Shown here in pieces: positions 46,747 through 56,291 of a stretch of 64,000 nt of DNA; positions within the stretch are counted from its first letter, which is position 1; the number at the start of each line of letters is the position of its first letter. The translations under genes were made by a program, and so were the position numbers. The notes under the pieces were generated by a model. That model ran no database searches. It worked only from the letters and a program-made list of their open reading frames with translations, and had not been told where the DNA came from. The stretch comes from Periplaneta americana. Lineage: Eukaryota > Arthropoda > Insecta > Blattodea > Blattidae. The stretch is from contig NC_091120.1 of NCBI RefSeq assembly GCF_040183065.1, forward strand, positions 168,919,488-168,983,487, written 5' to 3'.

Positions 46747-47572
46747 TAGGGAGCGGATTTTTATGTGCTAAAAAATTTAAATATATTTATTTTTATGTGC
46801 TAAAAGTATGAAAATATTTGCTAAAAATGAAAAAAAAAATATTTCTTTTATATATGACAAAAGTACCTTACTTAGCTTGGAAAAAAAAATGTTACTAGAT
46901 ACTGACCAACCACACTTGAGTGCTAATAGTTGGCCGAGAATTACAGTGAACAACAAAGGTCATCTCCAAATTCTCCATCACAAATGCATGCCGATTATCT
47001 CTGAACAACGACTTATACTGTGAAAACGATCTTTCCACATCACATGACGTCAGATGTGCATATTTAAAGAGAGGAATGTCACAAACACAAACACCGTCAG
47101 TTTCACCTACAGGCACACCCTCCAATACTTGAGCAACTTTACACATTTTTTCCAAACACATTCTGGAACTTGTCCCTTAGTACTTGTACTTCTGAACCTG
47201 GTAACGAGTCTAGTTTAATTTTCACGGCACGCACCTCCACGTTTCAGACAACAGGTTTAGAAACACGAAGCAACCAAGAATTCTTAAAAAGATAACGTAC
47301 TTCTGAGTGACATAATTGATTTAGTTTTAAAATATTTAAAAGTTCTTGTAAAAAAATTATTTAAGTAAAAAAACTCCAAGATTTATGTCCTTATAATAGA
47401 TTTCCTGAAAATATGTATTTACATAATTTTTTTTTGTGAAAATATGTGTTTTTATGTGAAAATAAAACTCGGGTTTTAAACTTGAAACTTCATGTTCGGA
47501 ATTTTTAACTTTGTTAATTGTGTTTTATCACATGCAAAAATAATATTTAATTACATAGGAATCCGCTCCTTA
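46747..47572 (-). mobile_element. hAT transposon with exact 8-bp duplication
   Basis: Ends TAGGGAGCGGATTTTTATGT (46747) and, inward from 47572, TAAGGAGCGGATTCCTATGT. GTTATAAA flanks both sides (46739-46746, 47573-47580). It encloses the dimerisation-domain remnant below. 826 bp, so internally deleted. Confidence 0.92.
46900..47090 (-). pseudogene. hAT transposase C-terminal dimerisation domain
   Basis: Minus-strand frame contains YAHLTSCDVERSFSQYKSLF then RDNRHAFVMENLEMTFVVHC. The S-CDVERSFS-x-YK core is the hAT dimerisation motif. No catalytic region is present; the rest was deleted from the element. Confidence 0.85.
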
Positions 47573-47580
47573 GTTATAAA

Positions 47581-48300
47581 TGTCTATTTTATAATTTTAA
47601 GTACCTTTTTGCCTGCCTATTTTTACTTTTTAGTGACTAAAAATCCACAGCTTGCTCATTGGTTATGGCTCTCTTTGTATAATGATTCCGAATCGTGAGG
47701 TTCTCGCACCACAGTTTGACAGTCGTTATAACGTATCAGCAATTCACATCCGCGCCGACACGTTGCTGTAAACGAAAGTGGTTGTACTTGGCGCACAGTC
47801 GTGGATGCAGAGGAGTATCAAGTGAAGGTATGCACACCCTCCCACAAGCCCGTTAGGAATGCGCGTTTCTGCGATCAAGAACAGACCAAGCCACTACAAC
47901 GATCCCATTTCTTATGTTTATTAGTTTTGCTAACGTACCTCATTACTATTACATACTTGTACAGCAAATTCACTCTACGATACTGTTCCTTAGAAAACCG
48001 ATCGATTAGGTCATGACATATACTGAAAACTACTACTAGAAGAAACTAGAGACAAATCTGCATTTATTTCTAAACTATAACAACAAACAACAACAGTATT
48101 TAATATACTGTATAAATAAATATAATATCTCGTAACACAAAAGAAAAAATAACAAGAACACCCGCAAACAAGGAAAAAAATCAGCCAATATAAAGCAACA
48201 TTTTACACAGGGAGAGCAAACTAACAATACATGACGCGATTTTCTAAAGCCAAGAAGAAAGACAGAGAGGGAGAACGAGAGAGAGCTTAACAATACAGCC
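47581..48300. other. No recognised gene
   Basis: 47690-47880 is GC-richer and has an open frame running into AAGGTATGC, a donor-like site at 47828, but there is no ATG in frame. Nothing supported. Confidence 0.4.
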
Positions 48301-48482
48301 ACAGTCTAGTATGTACAGTTACGAAGCTCAATATGTAGTAAAAATGCATCTATAGATAGTTGCTAATCACTAGGATCGCTACTATCGCCTCATTACAGAC
48401 AATGCGAAATAGTACCTGCACAGTCTATTGTTCCTAGTACCCTCATAAACTCGAGCTTCGTGACTGTATATACTAGACTGTG
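48301..48482 (+). mobile_element. hAT-type MITE, family M, copy 3
   Basis: 182 bp; ends ACAGTCTAGTATGTACAGTT and GACTGTATATACTAGACTGT, flanked by ATACAGCC at 48293-48300 and 48483-48490. Confidence 0.92.
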
Positions 48483-49344
48483 ATACAGCCGAACATAGAC
48501 GAAAGCAGCCGAGACTTGCAGTAGACTTGTCAGCGGTGCGTAGGATTTCTCCAAATTCGCCTCCTCTAGCGAGTTCTAGTTAGGTATAAACACTTTGCTA
48601 ACAAGCTATCCTATTGGTTGAACTGCTGTTGTCATGGTTACCGGGGAGGAGAGTCATACAGTTGTCTCCGATGTCCCGCTCTCGCATAGACACTGCAGGC
48701 TGCCCGATGTTGATTGTACACTTTACAGCGTTATCTGTTTTCTTTCGGTATGAATTATTATTTGTAGGGTAAACATTGGTAATTTCGTGGCAGTGGTTAT
48801 TTCGTGACACTTTTTCTTGGCTCTTTCGTGAACTAACCAATGGTGTTACGAGATTCAAATTTCCGCCAAGGAATTGCATATGTTGTCCGGTTTCCAGAAA
48901 CATACAGCTACGCTTTGTGTGACTATTGTAGCTGCTCAGTGAGCTTTTATGTTTGGAGAGAGCAAGTTAGCGTCGACTTCTCAGGCGTACAAATTTGATG
49001 GATGTTTGTAATTACATTACAGGTAAGCATTACATAAAGGTAAGCATATGATATTTGGTACAATGATTTATTATACCTTAATGAAATTTTAGAAAATATT
49101 TTTGGAATTTTAGATACAGCTATAGTCGTCATATAGGCTTAGCTTTACTGATAGAAATCATAGCTGTTTGAGGCGAAACTTTGTTGAGCATTAAGCGTTA
49201 CATTTTATACTATTTTAAAAATTGTATTACATTACGAATTTTAGAAATCTGCAGACAAGATGTGATAACAAAAAAGAAAAGGGGGACGCAATGGGTTCAG
49301 TATAGATTCTGTTTGATCTGTTATCATGCTAAGTGCCAATGATA

Positions 49345-49965
49345 AGTGCTAGATGACTTACTTGCAAGAATTATGACAGAAAATGAAACATGGCTCCACC
49401 ATTTTGGACCGGAGACAGAGGCAGACAATGGGTGGCATCATGCAAATTCACCAAAGAAATAGAAATTCAAAAGTGCACCTTCGGCAGGAAACGTTATGGC
49501 TACTGTGTTTTTCGATTCAGGATTCTTGCTTGTGGACATCATGCCACACGGAACCACCATTAATTCTGACGCGTATGTGGCAACTCTCAAGAAACTTCAA
49601 GCTCGACTGAATCGTGTTCGACGATATCGGGAGATGCAGGATGTTCTGCTATTGCACGACAATGCACAGCCATATGTCAGTCACAAGACCACAGACCAGA
49701 TCAGAAAATTCGGACAGACACACTGAAACACCCGCCTTACAGTCCTGAACTGGACATTACCATCTCTTTGGTAAACTGAAGGTTTCCTTCGCGGAACGAA
49801 ATTAGAAGATGACTCCCTTGTGCACGCTGCTAAATAATGGCTCAGACGTGTTGGTCCAGACTTTTACCGTGCTGGTCTACAGGCCTTCGTTCCTAGGTTA
49901 CGTAAGGCAGTTGAAAGGGATGGGGATTATGTGGAAAAGTGACATTTTGTTCCTAAAGGATGTAA
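49345..49965 (+). pseudogene. mariner transposase, broken
   Basis: Plus strand across several frames: MTENETWLHHFGPETEADNG, then SAPSAGNVMATVFFDSGFLL, HGTTINSDAYVATLKKLQAR, VLLLHDNAQPYVSHKTTDQI and PPYSPELD. LLHDNA holds the second catalytic D; PPYSPELD holds the third. The first, normally TGDETW, reads T-E-N-E-T-W, so D is replaced by N. The C-terminal part (RRVGPDFYRAGLQAFVPRLR) is also visible. At least four frameshifts; inactive. Confidence 0.85.
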
Positions 49966-50089
49966 CTACATTCTGTGAAAATAGCAAAGGTGTAAGATAA
50001 AAATGTAATTTTTAAACAAATGTTATGCATTAGGTTTGGAATGAATGGGGCCGTCTATTGCTTATCTTACACTGTATTAATATGTTACA

Positions 50090-50135
50090 TTTTATTGATG
50101 AACGTTTTCGGCATATTTATGCCATCTTCAAATCT
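50090..50135 (-). ncRNA. Hammerhead-like remnant of a Penelope-type terminus
   Basis: Minus strand reads TTTGAAGATGGCATAAATAT then GCCGAAAACGTTCATC. This matches the hammerhead layout CUGANGA - stem II - GAAA: the box is TTGAAGA (C replaced by T), stem II GGCAT/ATGCC with loop AAAT is perfect, and GAAA follows. Penelope-like retroelements carry such ribozymes in their terminal repeats. No reverse transcriptase is present nearby. Activity is doubtful because of the C change. Confidence 0.45.
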
Positions 50136-50729
50136 TAAAAGTTGCATTACTTTTGGAGTAACAATAGTAATATAAGCTATAGTAAAGTCCGTAATAAAAG
50201 TGTTCAGCCTTTCAGGGCAAAGAAGATCCCGTTTCAATTTCAATTTTTACTTTGATTTCAATCTTATTATGTGTTGATATGTATTTCTATGTTTTCTTGC
50301 TATGAATATTAGACGGAATTACTATGTTTGAAGTCTTGTAACAATAAATGAGAATTTCATTTGACGTTAATGAATTTTTCCACAATTCTTCTACCTCTCA
50401 CGAAATTATCAATGTAATATCACGAAATTACCAAGGTTATCACGAAATAACCAACCTTTCAGCTTAAGTTGTAAAAGTGGTTTTTGGCACTAATTCAAGA
50501 ACGTGTCCAGTCTTTTATGTCTCCAGATTTGTACAGCAAGTTATCGTCTTTTAGATGAAAAAATCGGAATAAGGATATATTTACACATTTGCATTATAAA
50601 TTAATTCTCATGAAATTATCACGAAATTACCAATGTTTACCCTACTATCTGTAGCGACTGGCATCACCAACTTGATGTGGCCGGCTTGAGGTAACTTACA
50701 TCTTAGTTGCATAGAAGAGTAAAATTAAT

Positions 50730-50836
50730 ACATACATACATACATACATACATACATACATACATACATACATACATACATACATACATACATACATACA
50801 TACATACATACAGTACATACATACGTACATACATAT
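50730..50836. repeat. (CATA)n microsatellite, LINE tail
   Basis: About 107 bp of CATA units with small interruptions, directly at the 3' end of the minus-strand LINE. Confidence 0.95.
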
Positions 50837-51567
50837 ATGTATTCTGCGCAAGGGTATGTCTTTAACTGCAAACCAAGCATTCTCCAGTCTTCCCTATTTT
50901 CTGCCTTCCTCTTAGTCTCCGCATATGATTCACGTATCTTAATGTTGTCTATCATCTGATATCTTCTTCTGCCCGAACTCTTCTCCAGTTCACCATTCTT
51001 TCCAGTGTATCCTTCAGTAGGCAGTTTCTCTTCAACCAGTGACCTAACTAATTCCTTTCTCTCTTTGTGATCAGTTTCAGCATCATTCTTTCATCACCCA
51101 CTCTTTCCAACACAGCTTCGTTTCTTATTCTGTCTGTCCACTTCACACGCTCCATTCTTCTCCATATCCGCATTTCAAATGCTTCTAGTCGCTTCTCTGC
51201 ACTTCGTTTTAATGTCTATGTTTCTGCCCCATACAATGCCACACTCCGCACAAAGCACTTCACTAATCCTTTTCTTAGTTCTTTTTCCAGAGATCCGCAG
51301 AAGAAACTCCTTTTTTCCTATTAAAAGCTTCCTTTGCCATTGCTATCCTCCTTTTGACTTCCTTGCAGCAGCTCATGTTACTGCGTATAGTAAGCTTAGT
51401 ACATCCCAAGTATTTGAAGTTGTCCACTTGCTCTACTGCCTCATTTAGAATTCGCAAGTTTACCTTCTTTATTTCTCTTCCGACAACCATTGTCTTCGTC
51501 TTATTTGCATTTATCTTCACCCCATACTGCTCACAGCTGTCATTTAGAGCCAGTAGTATATTCCCCT
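50837..51567 (-). pseudogene. LINE reverse transcriptase C-terminal part, 3' piece
   Basis: Minus strand: LALNDSCEQYGVKINANKTK then TMVVGREIKKVNLRILNEAV, EQVDNFKYLGC, and after frameshifts MIDNIKIRESYAETKRKAEN with REDWRMLGLQ. GxKIN-x-x-KTK and FKYLGC are RT motifs D and E. The piece carrying motif C lies at 52283-52345 beyond a 715-bp insert. Tail is (CATA)n. Confidence 0.85.
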
Positions 51568-52282
51568 TTTTTTACTTTCTCTATGAGGTCAGGAGGGGAA
51601 CAACCCTGTGCACGCGACCTGAGGTCTATTGTGCGCCCCTGGAATGAGTTGCGAGCTCACCCACCGCACCCACGTCGAACCGACCTAACCACCAACACCC
51701 TAACGACCAGCCCCACCATCCTTCTAAGTCCGTGTACCATTCCACCCAACAGCCCCCCCCCCACATCTCCCCCCAAACGGTCTGGACTGTACGCCACCCT
51801 TCCCGACTGGCCGACGGGAGGGGAGTAGATTCCGCTAGAGCCCGGACGAGAAGTTATGGCACCGGCGCGAGGGACACATTTTAGTTCGTTTGCTTGGACT
51901 CGCCCTCACACTCAACTGGAGGGGTGTTGGGTTAGTTGGTTACTAGCATTCCGAGTGTTCAAATCGTTCTGCTACTACCGCTATTGCTAATACTGAAAAC
52001 ATTGTCCTTCTGACCGCTCTCATTATGCCATTGTCTAAGGTGTGAAATCATAGTGTAGTTCATAGTCAAGGACATGAAATAGCATACAATGTATGGAAAT
52101 TCATGTCAGAAGAGGCTGTAAACGGAATACCAATTCCATTGAAAAGCGTGTGTGCAAGAGTACTGGCTGCCACTGGTATTTCAAAGCGAACCTACCGGGT
52201 TACCAACTGCCAACTGCCACATATCCCTGGAGGCCGGCCGAGAGCGTCAGGAGCTACGGAGGGTCGCCGCAGACGCGATCTG
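51568..52282. mobile_element. 715-bp GC-rich insertion in the LINE, with target duplication
   Basis: Bordered by AGTATATTCCCCT (51555-51567) and AGCATATCCCTT (52283-52294), an imperfect duplication of the LINE target; an uninterrupted LINE reads ...AGCCAGT joined to AGCATATCCCTTAGTATC. A T run (51567-51573) at the left edge suggests a minus-strand retrocopy. 51590-51870 is strikingly GC-rich. The right half reads on the plus strand as a transposase N-terminus (next entry). Confidence 0.65.
52025..52282 (+). pseudogene. Possible Tc1/IS630-type transposase N-terminal fragment
   Basis: Frame reads MPLSKV, stop, NHSVVHSQGHEIAYNVWKFM, SEEAVNGIPIPLKSVCARVL and AATGISKRTYRVTNCQL. The R-x-x-AATGIS-x-RT segment resembles the first helix-turn-helix of insect IS630/Tc1-like transposases. 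No catalytic domain. The sense strand is opposite to the inferred direction of retroposition, which is unexplained. Confidence 0.4.
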
Positions 52283-52345
52283 AGCATATCCCTTAGTATC
52301 GTCTCCTCTTCTGCTAACATTGCCGTATCACCAGTAAATCTTATA
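52283..52345 (-). pseudogene. LINE reverse transcriptase motif C, 5' piece
   Basis: Minus strand reads FLFIRFTGDTAMLAEEETIL then RDML, continuing into LALNDSCEQYG at 51567 once the insert is removed. Motif C, expected F-A-D-D, is F-T-G-D here, so inactive. Truncated above 52345. Confidence 0.8.
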
Positions 52346-52349
52346 AAAA

Positions 52350-52861
52350 GAAAATGTCCGTCCTTTGAAAATGTCTGAAGAAAAGGGGAACTGTTGCGGA
52401 ACAATCGTCATCACTGGGTTAGAAGCCGAATTGCTGAAAGTCTCAAGAAGTCTGGAAAGTTTGACATTTATGAAGAAGTACATTGTATTTCATCCACTGG
52501 CTCCACCAAACGTGCCGACATCATAGCAATTGATAACAATCAAACGATTGGCTTCATAATCGATCCCACTATAAGATTTGAGGGTGCCGAATTCCAACCA
52601 CAAGAAGTAGATCTGGAAAAGAAAAGACATTATGAACCCGGCTTTCCTTATCTGGAAAAGAAATACCGCATACCCGTTTGTCGCTGGGAAGTAATTGGCT
52701 TGCTCTTTGGTGCAAGGGGCACTATATCAAGATTTTGTATCAATTTCTTTCATCGTTTCCATATCGATCTTTTGGAACTTCAAGATATAGCCATTAATGT
52801 TTTAAGACATTCCTTGTTAATTGTAAATAACCATCTGTACAGCTCTATATATGAAAAATAA
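52350..52861 (+). pseudogene. LINE C-terminus with restriction-like endonuclease
   Basis: Frame of 155 codons from 52394: RHHWVRSRIAESLKKSGKFD, then CISSTGSTKRADIIAIDNNQ, TIGFIIDPTIRFEGAEFQPQ, EVDLEKKRHYEP, and VIGLLFGARGTISRFCINFF. The layout RH-x-x-V, then R-A-D...I-D-P-T-I-x-FE...K-x-x-Y is that of the C-terminal restriction-like endonuclease of R2/NeSL-type LINEs (PD-(D/E)-x-K fold; here the P of PD is A). No stop within the domain, ending naturally at 52861. The reverse transcriptase is lost by 5' truncation. Followed by TAAAATAAAATAAA-type tail. Confidence 0.8.
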
Positions 52862-52995
52862 ATTATTCATGTCGAGGATAGCTGCCCCCAAAAAATAAAT
52901 TAAATTAAAATAAAATAAAAATAAAATTTAAATTTAAAATAGAATATTGTTGATCTACAATTAATTTAGGTGCTGTTACCGCTCGGTGGGCAGCT

Positions 52996-53120
52996 ATCCT
53001 TTTTCGATTCTTCTCTCTGGTACGTTCAACCAGAGGTCCCGGGATCGATACCCGGCCCCCGAACAATTTTTCCCTTGAAATTATTCAAATCTGCTTTACA
53101 CGGAGCTTCACCTGAAAGAC
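52996..53120 (+). pseudogene. tRNA-like family A, 3' half only
   Basis: Contains GGTACGTTCAACCAGAGGTC, the T arm CCGGG-ATCGATA-CCCGG and CAATTTTTCCC, as in the copies at 53378 and 57125. The 5' half is replaced by unrelated sequence. The downstream flank (GAAATTATTCAAATCTGCTT, GAAAGACTAGATTTGCAT) is shared with 57361-57430. Confidence 0.75.
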
Positions 53121-53274
53121 TAGATTTGCATAATATATACGTCACTGTGTATATTCTCAACAAATCATAAAGATATTGGAACTTTATATTTTATTTTTGG
53201 TGCCTGAATGCGGATTCGATCCTAAATCAAGAGCCCGATTGCCTTTCTCACTACAGAAAATCACAATTCCAAGT

Positions 53275-53377
53275 CCACACAGAGATTGTGTGCACTCGAT
53301 GTGGGTCTCTGGCGTTTCGTCAGCCCACGCGAGTTGTGTGGATATAAAAGGGAAGAGTTGAGACGGTGTCGAGTGTA
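53275..53377 (+). repeat. Conserved 5' flank of tRNA-like family A
   Basis: CACAGAGATTGTGTGCACTC, GTGGGTCTCTGGCGTTTCGT and ACGCGAGTTGTGTGGATATA recur in reverse at 57202-57305 upstream of the other family A copy. So the repeat unit is larger than the tRNA-like part and does not start at it, unlike a SINE. Confidence 0.8.
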
Positions 53378-53453
53378 GTTCCCGGGTAGCTCAGTTGGCA
53401 GAGCCCTGGTACGTTCAACCAGAGGTCCCGGGTTCGATACCCGGCACCGGAAC
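53378..53453 (+). tRNA. tRNA-like sequence, family A (anticodon position GTT)
   Basis: Near-complete cloverleaf: extended acceptor GTTCC/GGAAC, A box TAGCTCAGTTGG in a normal D arm (GCTC/GAGC), anticodon stem CTGGT/ACCAG, T arm CCGGG-TTCGATA-CCCGG with B box, then CAATTTTT as a Pol III terminator. The acceptor has internal mismatches (C opposite C, G opposite A). The loop is ACGTTCA: position 33 is C instead of the universal U, so normal decoding is unlikely. Conserved flanks on both sides. Probably a Pol III-competent tRNA-like RNA or pseudogene. Confidence 0.65.
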
Positions 53454-54023
53454 AATTTTTCCCTTGAAATTATTCTTCTCTCTCTTGTCTATGATCTTAC
53501 TTCAGCTGGAATACTGACATATTGTATTCTGGTAAAATATTAGGGGAGGCACGGCGTTCCTTGCTTCCCCTGAAAATCCGCCGCTGAAAAAACTGCATTT
53601 TAGTAAGGGTTCCCGCAGATTACAGTTTGAAATACGCGATATATTTATCATTCGATCCATGGAGTCGCTCTCGCTCTTAAACAGAAAAGGATGAGACGGG
53701 TGAACAAGAAAATGGCATGTTCGTAATGAGAAACTAGGACATATGTACGAGCAGCTGTATCAAGCTCGACCTTTCAGAAATACGACACGGGCTCCTCCTC
53801 TGGGTTCATTTACACCGCATCAAGGCTCTTACACAAGCCCGTCATTGATTCCTACATACAGATACTAATTCCGTTCTTGGAAAGGATTATCTGATTTACT
53901 TACGGTTCGGGCGTCAACGTCGTGAGGCCTACGTTCTTACTATTCATTCGTTACTTGGTTGGTTGCTACCAGAAAAATGTTTCGCATTCGAGGGCATTTC
54001 CTTCGAGCGAAGAGCTCTCTAAA

Positions 54024-55020
54024 ACCTCGTTCCCACTTTTCAAGTAACTTGAATTCAAGTCACTTGATTCGACGAACTTGAAAAGTGTGAACTATGTTTC
54101 AAGTTGACTTCAAGTCAAGTAACGGCTTGAATTCAAGTTTCAAGTGAACTTGAATCCCTTTCTACTTTTTACTCGACTTGAAAGGACACTTGAAACAACT
54201 TGAAGAGTGTGAACGTCACTTGATAACTTGAATTCGAGGAGAAAAGCGGGGGAATTTAAATTAACAGCTGTTTTAAGAGCGTTAAATTAACAGCTGAGTG
54301 TTTTTCTGTTCTACTGGGAACGTGAAAATAATAGGAAACAATAGGAAGTGAAATAATGACCAAATATTAGAGTTTCTTAAGTTGTATAAGACTTACGAAG
54401 GCCTTTGGATTATAGAAACTGCATAGTTTCGTGACAGAAATGCAAAGGAAGCTGCCAAGGAAGGAAGAGTTCATTGAAAATTGAATAGCAGAGATTTTTA
54501 ACATGGAACACAGATGATATATGAAAGACAATTAAAAACCATTAAACTGTAGATAGAGAAGAAGTGAGGAAGATAGGAGGGATTAGAAGAGCGTTGCTTG
54601 AAGGGACGACATTTATCGGCCGAAACTGGCATGGTTCAATGTGGCTGATAGATTTTTTTTTTTGGGACTGTAACAGCTTCAAGATAATCATTTTCAATTA
54701 TGGTAAATCAAACCTGCTTATATTTTATTACATTTACATTAAGAATTATTAAATCTGCTTGAAAATTTCACTTATTCTATTTGTAATGGTCAGTGGTCGT
54801 GTATTTCTCTTACTAATCTAATTCCTAACCCATACTGAACAACGCGTCTTCAATTTCTTCAATATATTTATCATTTCCCTGGCACGGAGGCTTGCTACTA
54901 CAGAAATTCCTAATTGCACAACATCCATGGACGCCATTTTATCCTACTGGAAAACAAAATAACTTGAATATGTCTGAACTGCGACTTGAATTCAGGTTAT
55001 TTTAAAAGTGTGAACGAGGC
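54024..55020. mobile_element. TIR element with dense ACTTGAA/TTCAAGT array
   Basis: Inverted ends ACCTCGTTCCCACTTTTCAA (left) and GCCTCGTTCACACTTTTAAA (inward from right), bordered by TAAA. Within 54040-54240 the words CTTGAA, TTCAAG, ACTTGA and CAAGT occur about twenty times in both orientations; one or two also sit at the right end (54962-54995). The interior has no recognised ORF. About 1 kb, non-autonomous. Confidence 0.75.
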
Positions 55021-55462
55021 TTAAACCACGTTAACGAGCGAGAGTCGCTTCAAGCACCCAGAAATCATTTAAGTTTTTACTCGGAAGAGCACACAATCTA
55101 CAGTACTCCTTACTGTGGCTTAATGAATTAGCTAGGGATAAAAGTGATGCCATGTTGGTATCACTTGTGAGATACAGACCTGTCTTCGGACAGTTCACTA
55201 AACACCAAACAAGATGTTCTGTGAGAATGTGAAGTATAAAGTAGGCCTAATATAATATTTATGTTGGTTCTGACTTGCCATTATATTTACCACAATTTCT
55301 ACTCAACTTGATATTTTTCTCGTTTTTTTAATGTTTTGTCTAAAGTAGGCGAAAGTATATAAAGATTAGAAGAAAGAAAGTATACATCTTGATTACACAA
55401 CTTTTAACACTATATCACTTCGGAATGTGTATTATATGTCTTTCTCGTGTTAAATTCTATCG
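55021..55462. other. No recognised gene; repeat fragments
   Basis: About 55152-55195 is a reverse fragment of the repeat at 46455. At 55355, AAAGTATATAAAGATTAGAA matches 9578. Nothing else. Confidence 0.5.
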
Positions 55463-55469
55463 TACCTGG

Positions 55470-55504
55470 TTAACATGTTTCGACCTGTTATTGGCCTTCT
55501 TCAG
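55470..55504 (-). ncRNA. Hammerhead-like motif, left arm
   Basis: Minus strand: CTGAAGA, A, stem GGCC-AATAACA-GGTC, GAAAC, then ATGTTAACC. CTGAAGA fits CUGANGA and GAAAC the second core strand; stem II pairs four base pairs. One extra A precedes stem II, and stem III is not obvious, so cleavage competence is uncertain. Position near the Penelope terminus is as expected. Confidence 0.5.
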
Positions 55505-55732
55505 AACTGGTTGTTGCTGGTCTTGGCGCCTTTTGTTTTGTTTCCTATAGGAGTGTGTTTGTGTAGTGTAATGTAGCGTCAAAGACTGTGTGTGTTCAGA
55601 AATTGAGTTGTGTGTTGAGAATTTCATTTGGATGTGTTTTTGTGTGTCTGTATATTTTGTATTGTTCTAGTGTGTTTAGTTTCTGGCTTTTTGGTTGGAT
55701 GTGTAGAATTTCCATGTCTGTGTTGATGTTTC

Positions 55733-55984
55733 TGTGACACCTGCAACAACTTCTACATAGGACAGACAGGCAGATCATTTCAAACACGTTACAAAGAACA
55801 CATCACAGCCATAACAAAATTACAAAACACTTCCACATATGCAGAACACATCACAAATGCTAACCACACCTGCAGAGACATTAACACAGACATGGAAATT
55901 CTACACATCCAACCAAAAAGCCAGAAACTAAACACATTAGAACAATACGAAATATACAGGCACACAAAAACACATCCAAATTAA
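55733..55984 (+). pseudogene. GIY-YIG endonuclease domain of a Penelope-like element
   Basis: 83 codons and a stop: CDTCNNFYIGQTGRSFQTRY, KEHITAITKLQNTSTYAEHI, then MEILHIQPKSQKLNTLEQYE and IYRHTKTHPN. FYIGQTGRSFQTRYKEHI has the YIG, G and catalytic R of the GIY-YIG fold; E in TLEQYE fits the metal-binding glutamate. C-D-x-C is the Penelope linker. The N-terminal reverse transcriptase is absent. The inverted copy (minus, 55787 to 55596) has K for E in EQYKIY but is otherwise close. Confidence 0.9.
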
Positions 55985-56100
55985 ATTCTCAACACACAAC
56001 TCAATTTCAGAACACACACACTCTTTGACTCCACATTCACTAACAAACACACCCCCACAGGAATCAAAACAAAAGGCGCCAAGACCAGCAATAACCAGTT

Positions 56101-56135
56101 CTGAAGAAGGTCAATAACAAGTCGAAACATGTTAA
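56101..56135 (+). ncRNA. Hammerhead-like motif, right arm
   Basis: Mirror copy: CTGAAGA, A, GGTC-AATAACA-AGTC, GAAAC. Stem II is weakened by substitutions relative to the left arm. Core strands intact. Confidence 0.45.
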
Positions 56136-56142
56136 CCAGGTA

Positions 56143-56234
56143 CCCGGGTCCTTGGTTCTACGTACCAAGCGCTCTCACCATTGAGCTACGCCCGAGTTCA
56201 ATCCACAGCACCGGACCGAACTCCCCTCCTCCAG
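56143..56234 (-). pseudogene. tRNA-like family B, 5' part, arm of a foldback
   Basis: Minus strand carries the leader GGTGCTGTGGATTGAACTCG, D arm and anticodon arm (CTTGGT-ACGTAGA-ACCAAG) up to GGACCCGG, where Penelope sequence begins. It pairs with 56253-56349 as a foldback around an 18-nt loop. Confidence 0.8.
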
Positions 56235-56291
56235 GCCACTAAGGGAAAAACACTGCAGGAGGGGAGTTAGATCCGGTGCTGTGGATAGGAC

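Larger units (their letters stand above)
48767..50642 (+). mobile_element. TA-flanked TIR transposon with mariner transposase remains
   Basis: Ends GGGTAAACATTGGTAATTTC at both termini (inverted, at least 23 bp perfect), with TA at 48765-48766 and 50643-50644. The word GGTAATTTCGTG or its complement recurs near both ends (48783, 50398, 50425, 50445, 50620). Inside is a mariner-type transposase remnant. Whether that transposase belongs to the element or is itself nested cannot be decided here. Confidence 0.82.
55463..56142. mobile_element. Penelope-like element fragment in inverted-repeat form
   Basis: Left arm 55463-55734 and right arm 55872-56142 are reverse complements, about 271 bp each at over 90% identity, with a 137-bp spacer. 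The outer ends are TACCTGGTTAACATGTTTCG and CGAAACATGTTAACCAGGTA. The plus strand encodes a GIY-YIG endonuclease C-terminus across spacer and right arm; the left arm holds its tail on the minus strand. Penelope elements often occur with inverted terminal copies. The right end abuts the tRNA-like family B foldback exactly at 56143. Confidence 0.85.

Noticed and set aside
47801-48016. Frame starting GTG followed by a donor-like GTATGC
   Set aside because: No in-frame ATG or acceptor and no similarity; noted only as an unassigned stretch.
51490-51828. Proline-rich plus frame over the GC-rich patch
   Set aside because: Spans the LINE/insert boundary and has no recognisable domain; compositional effect.
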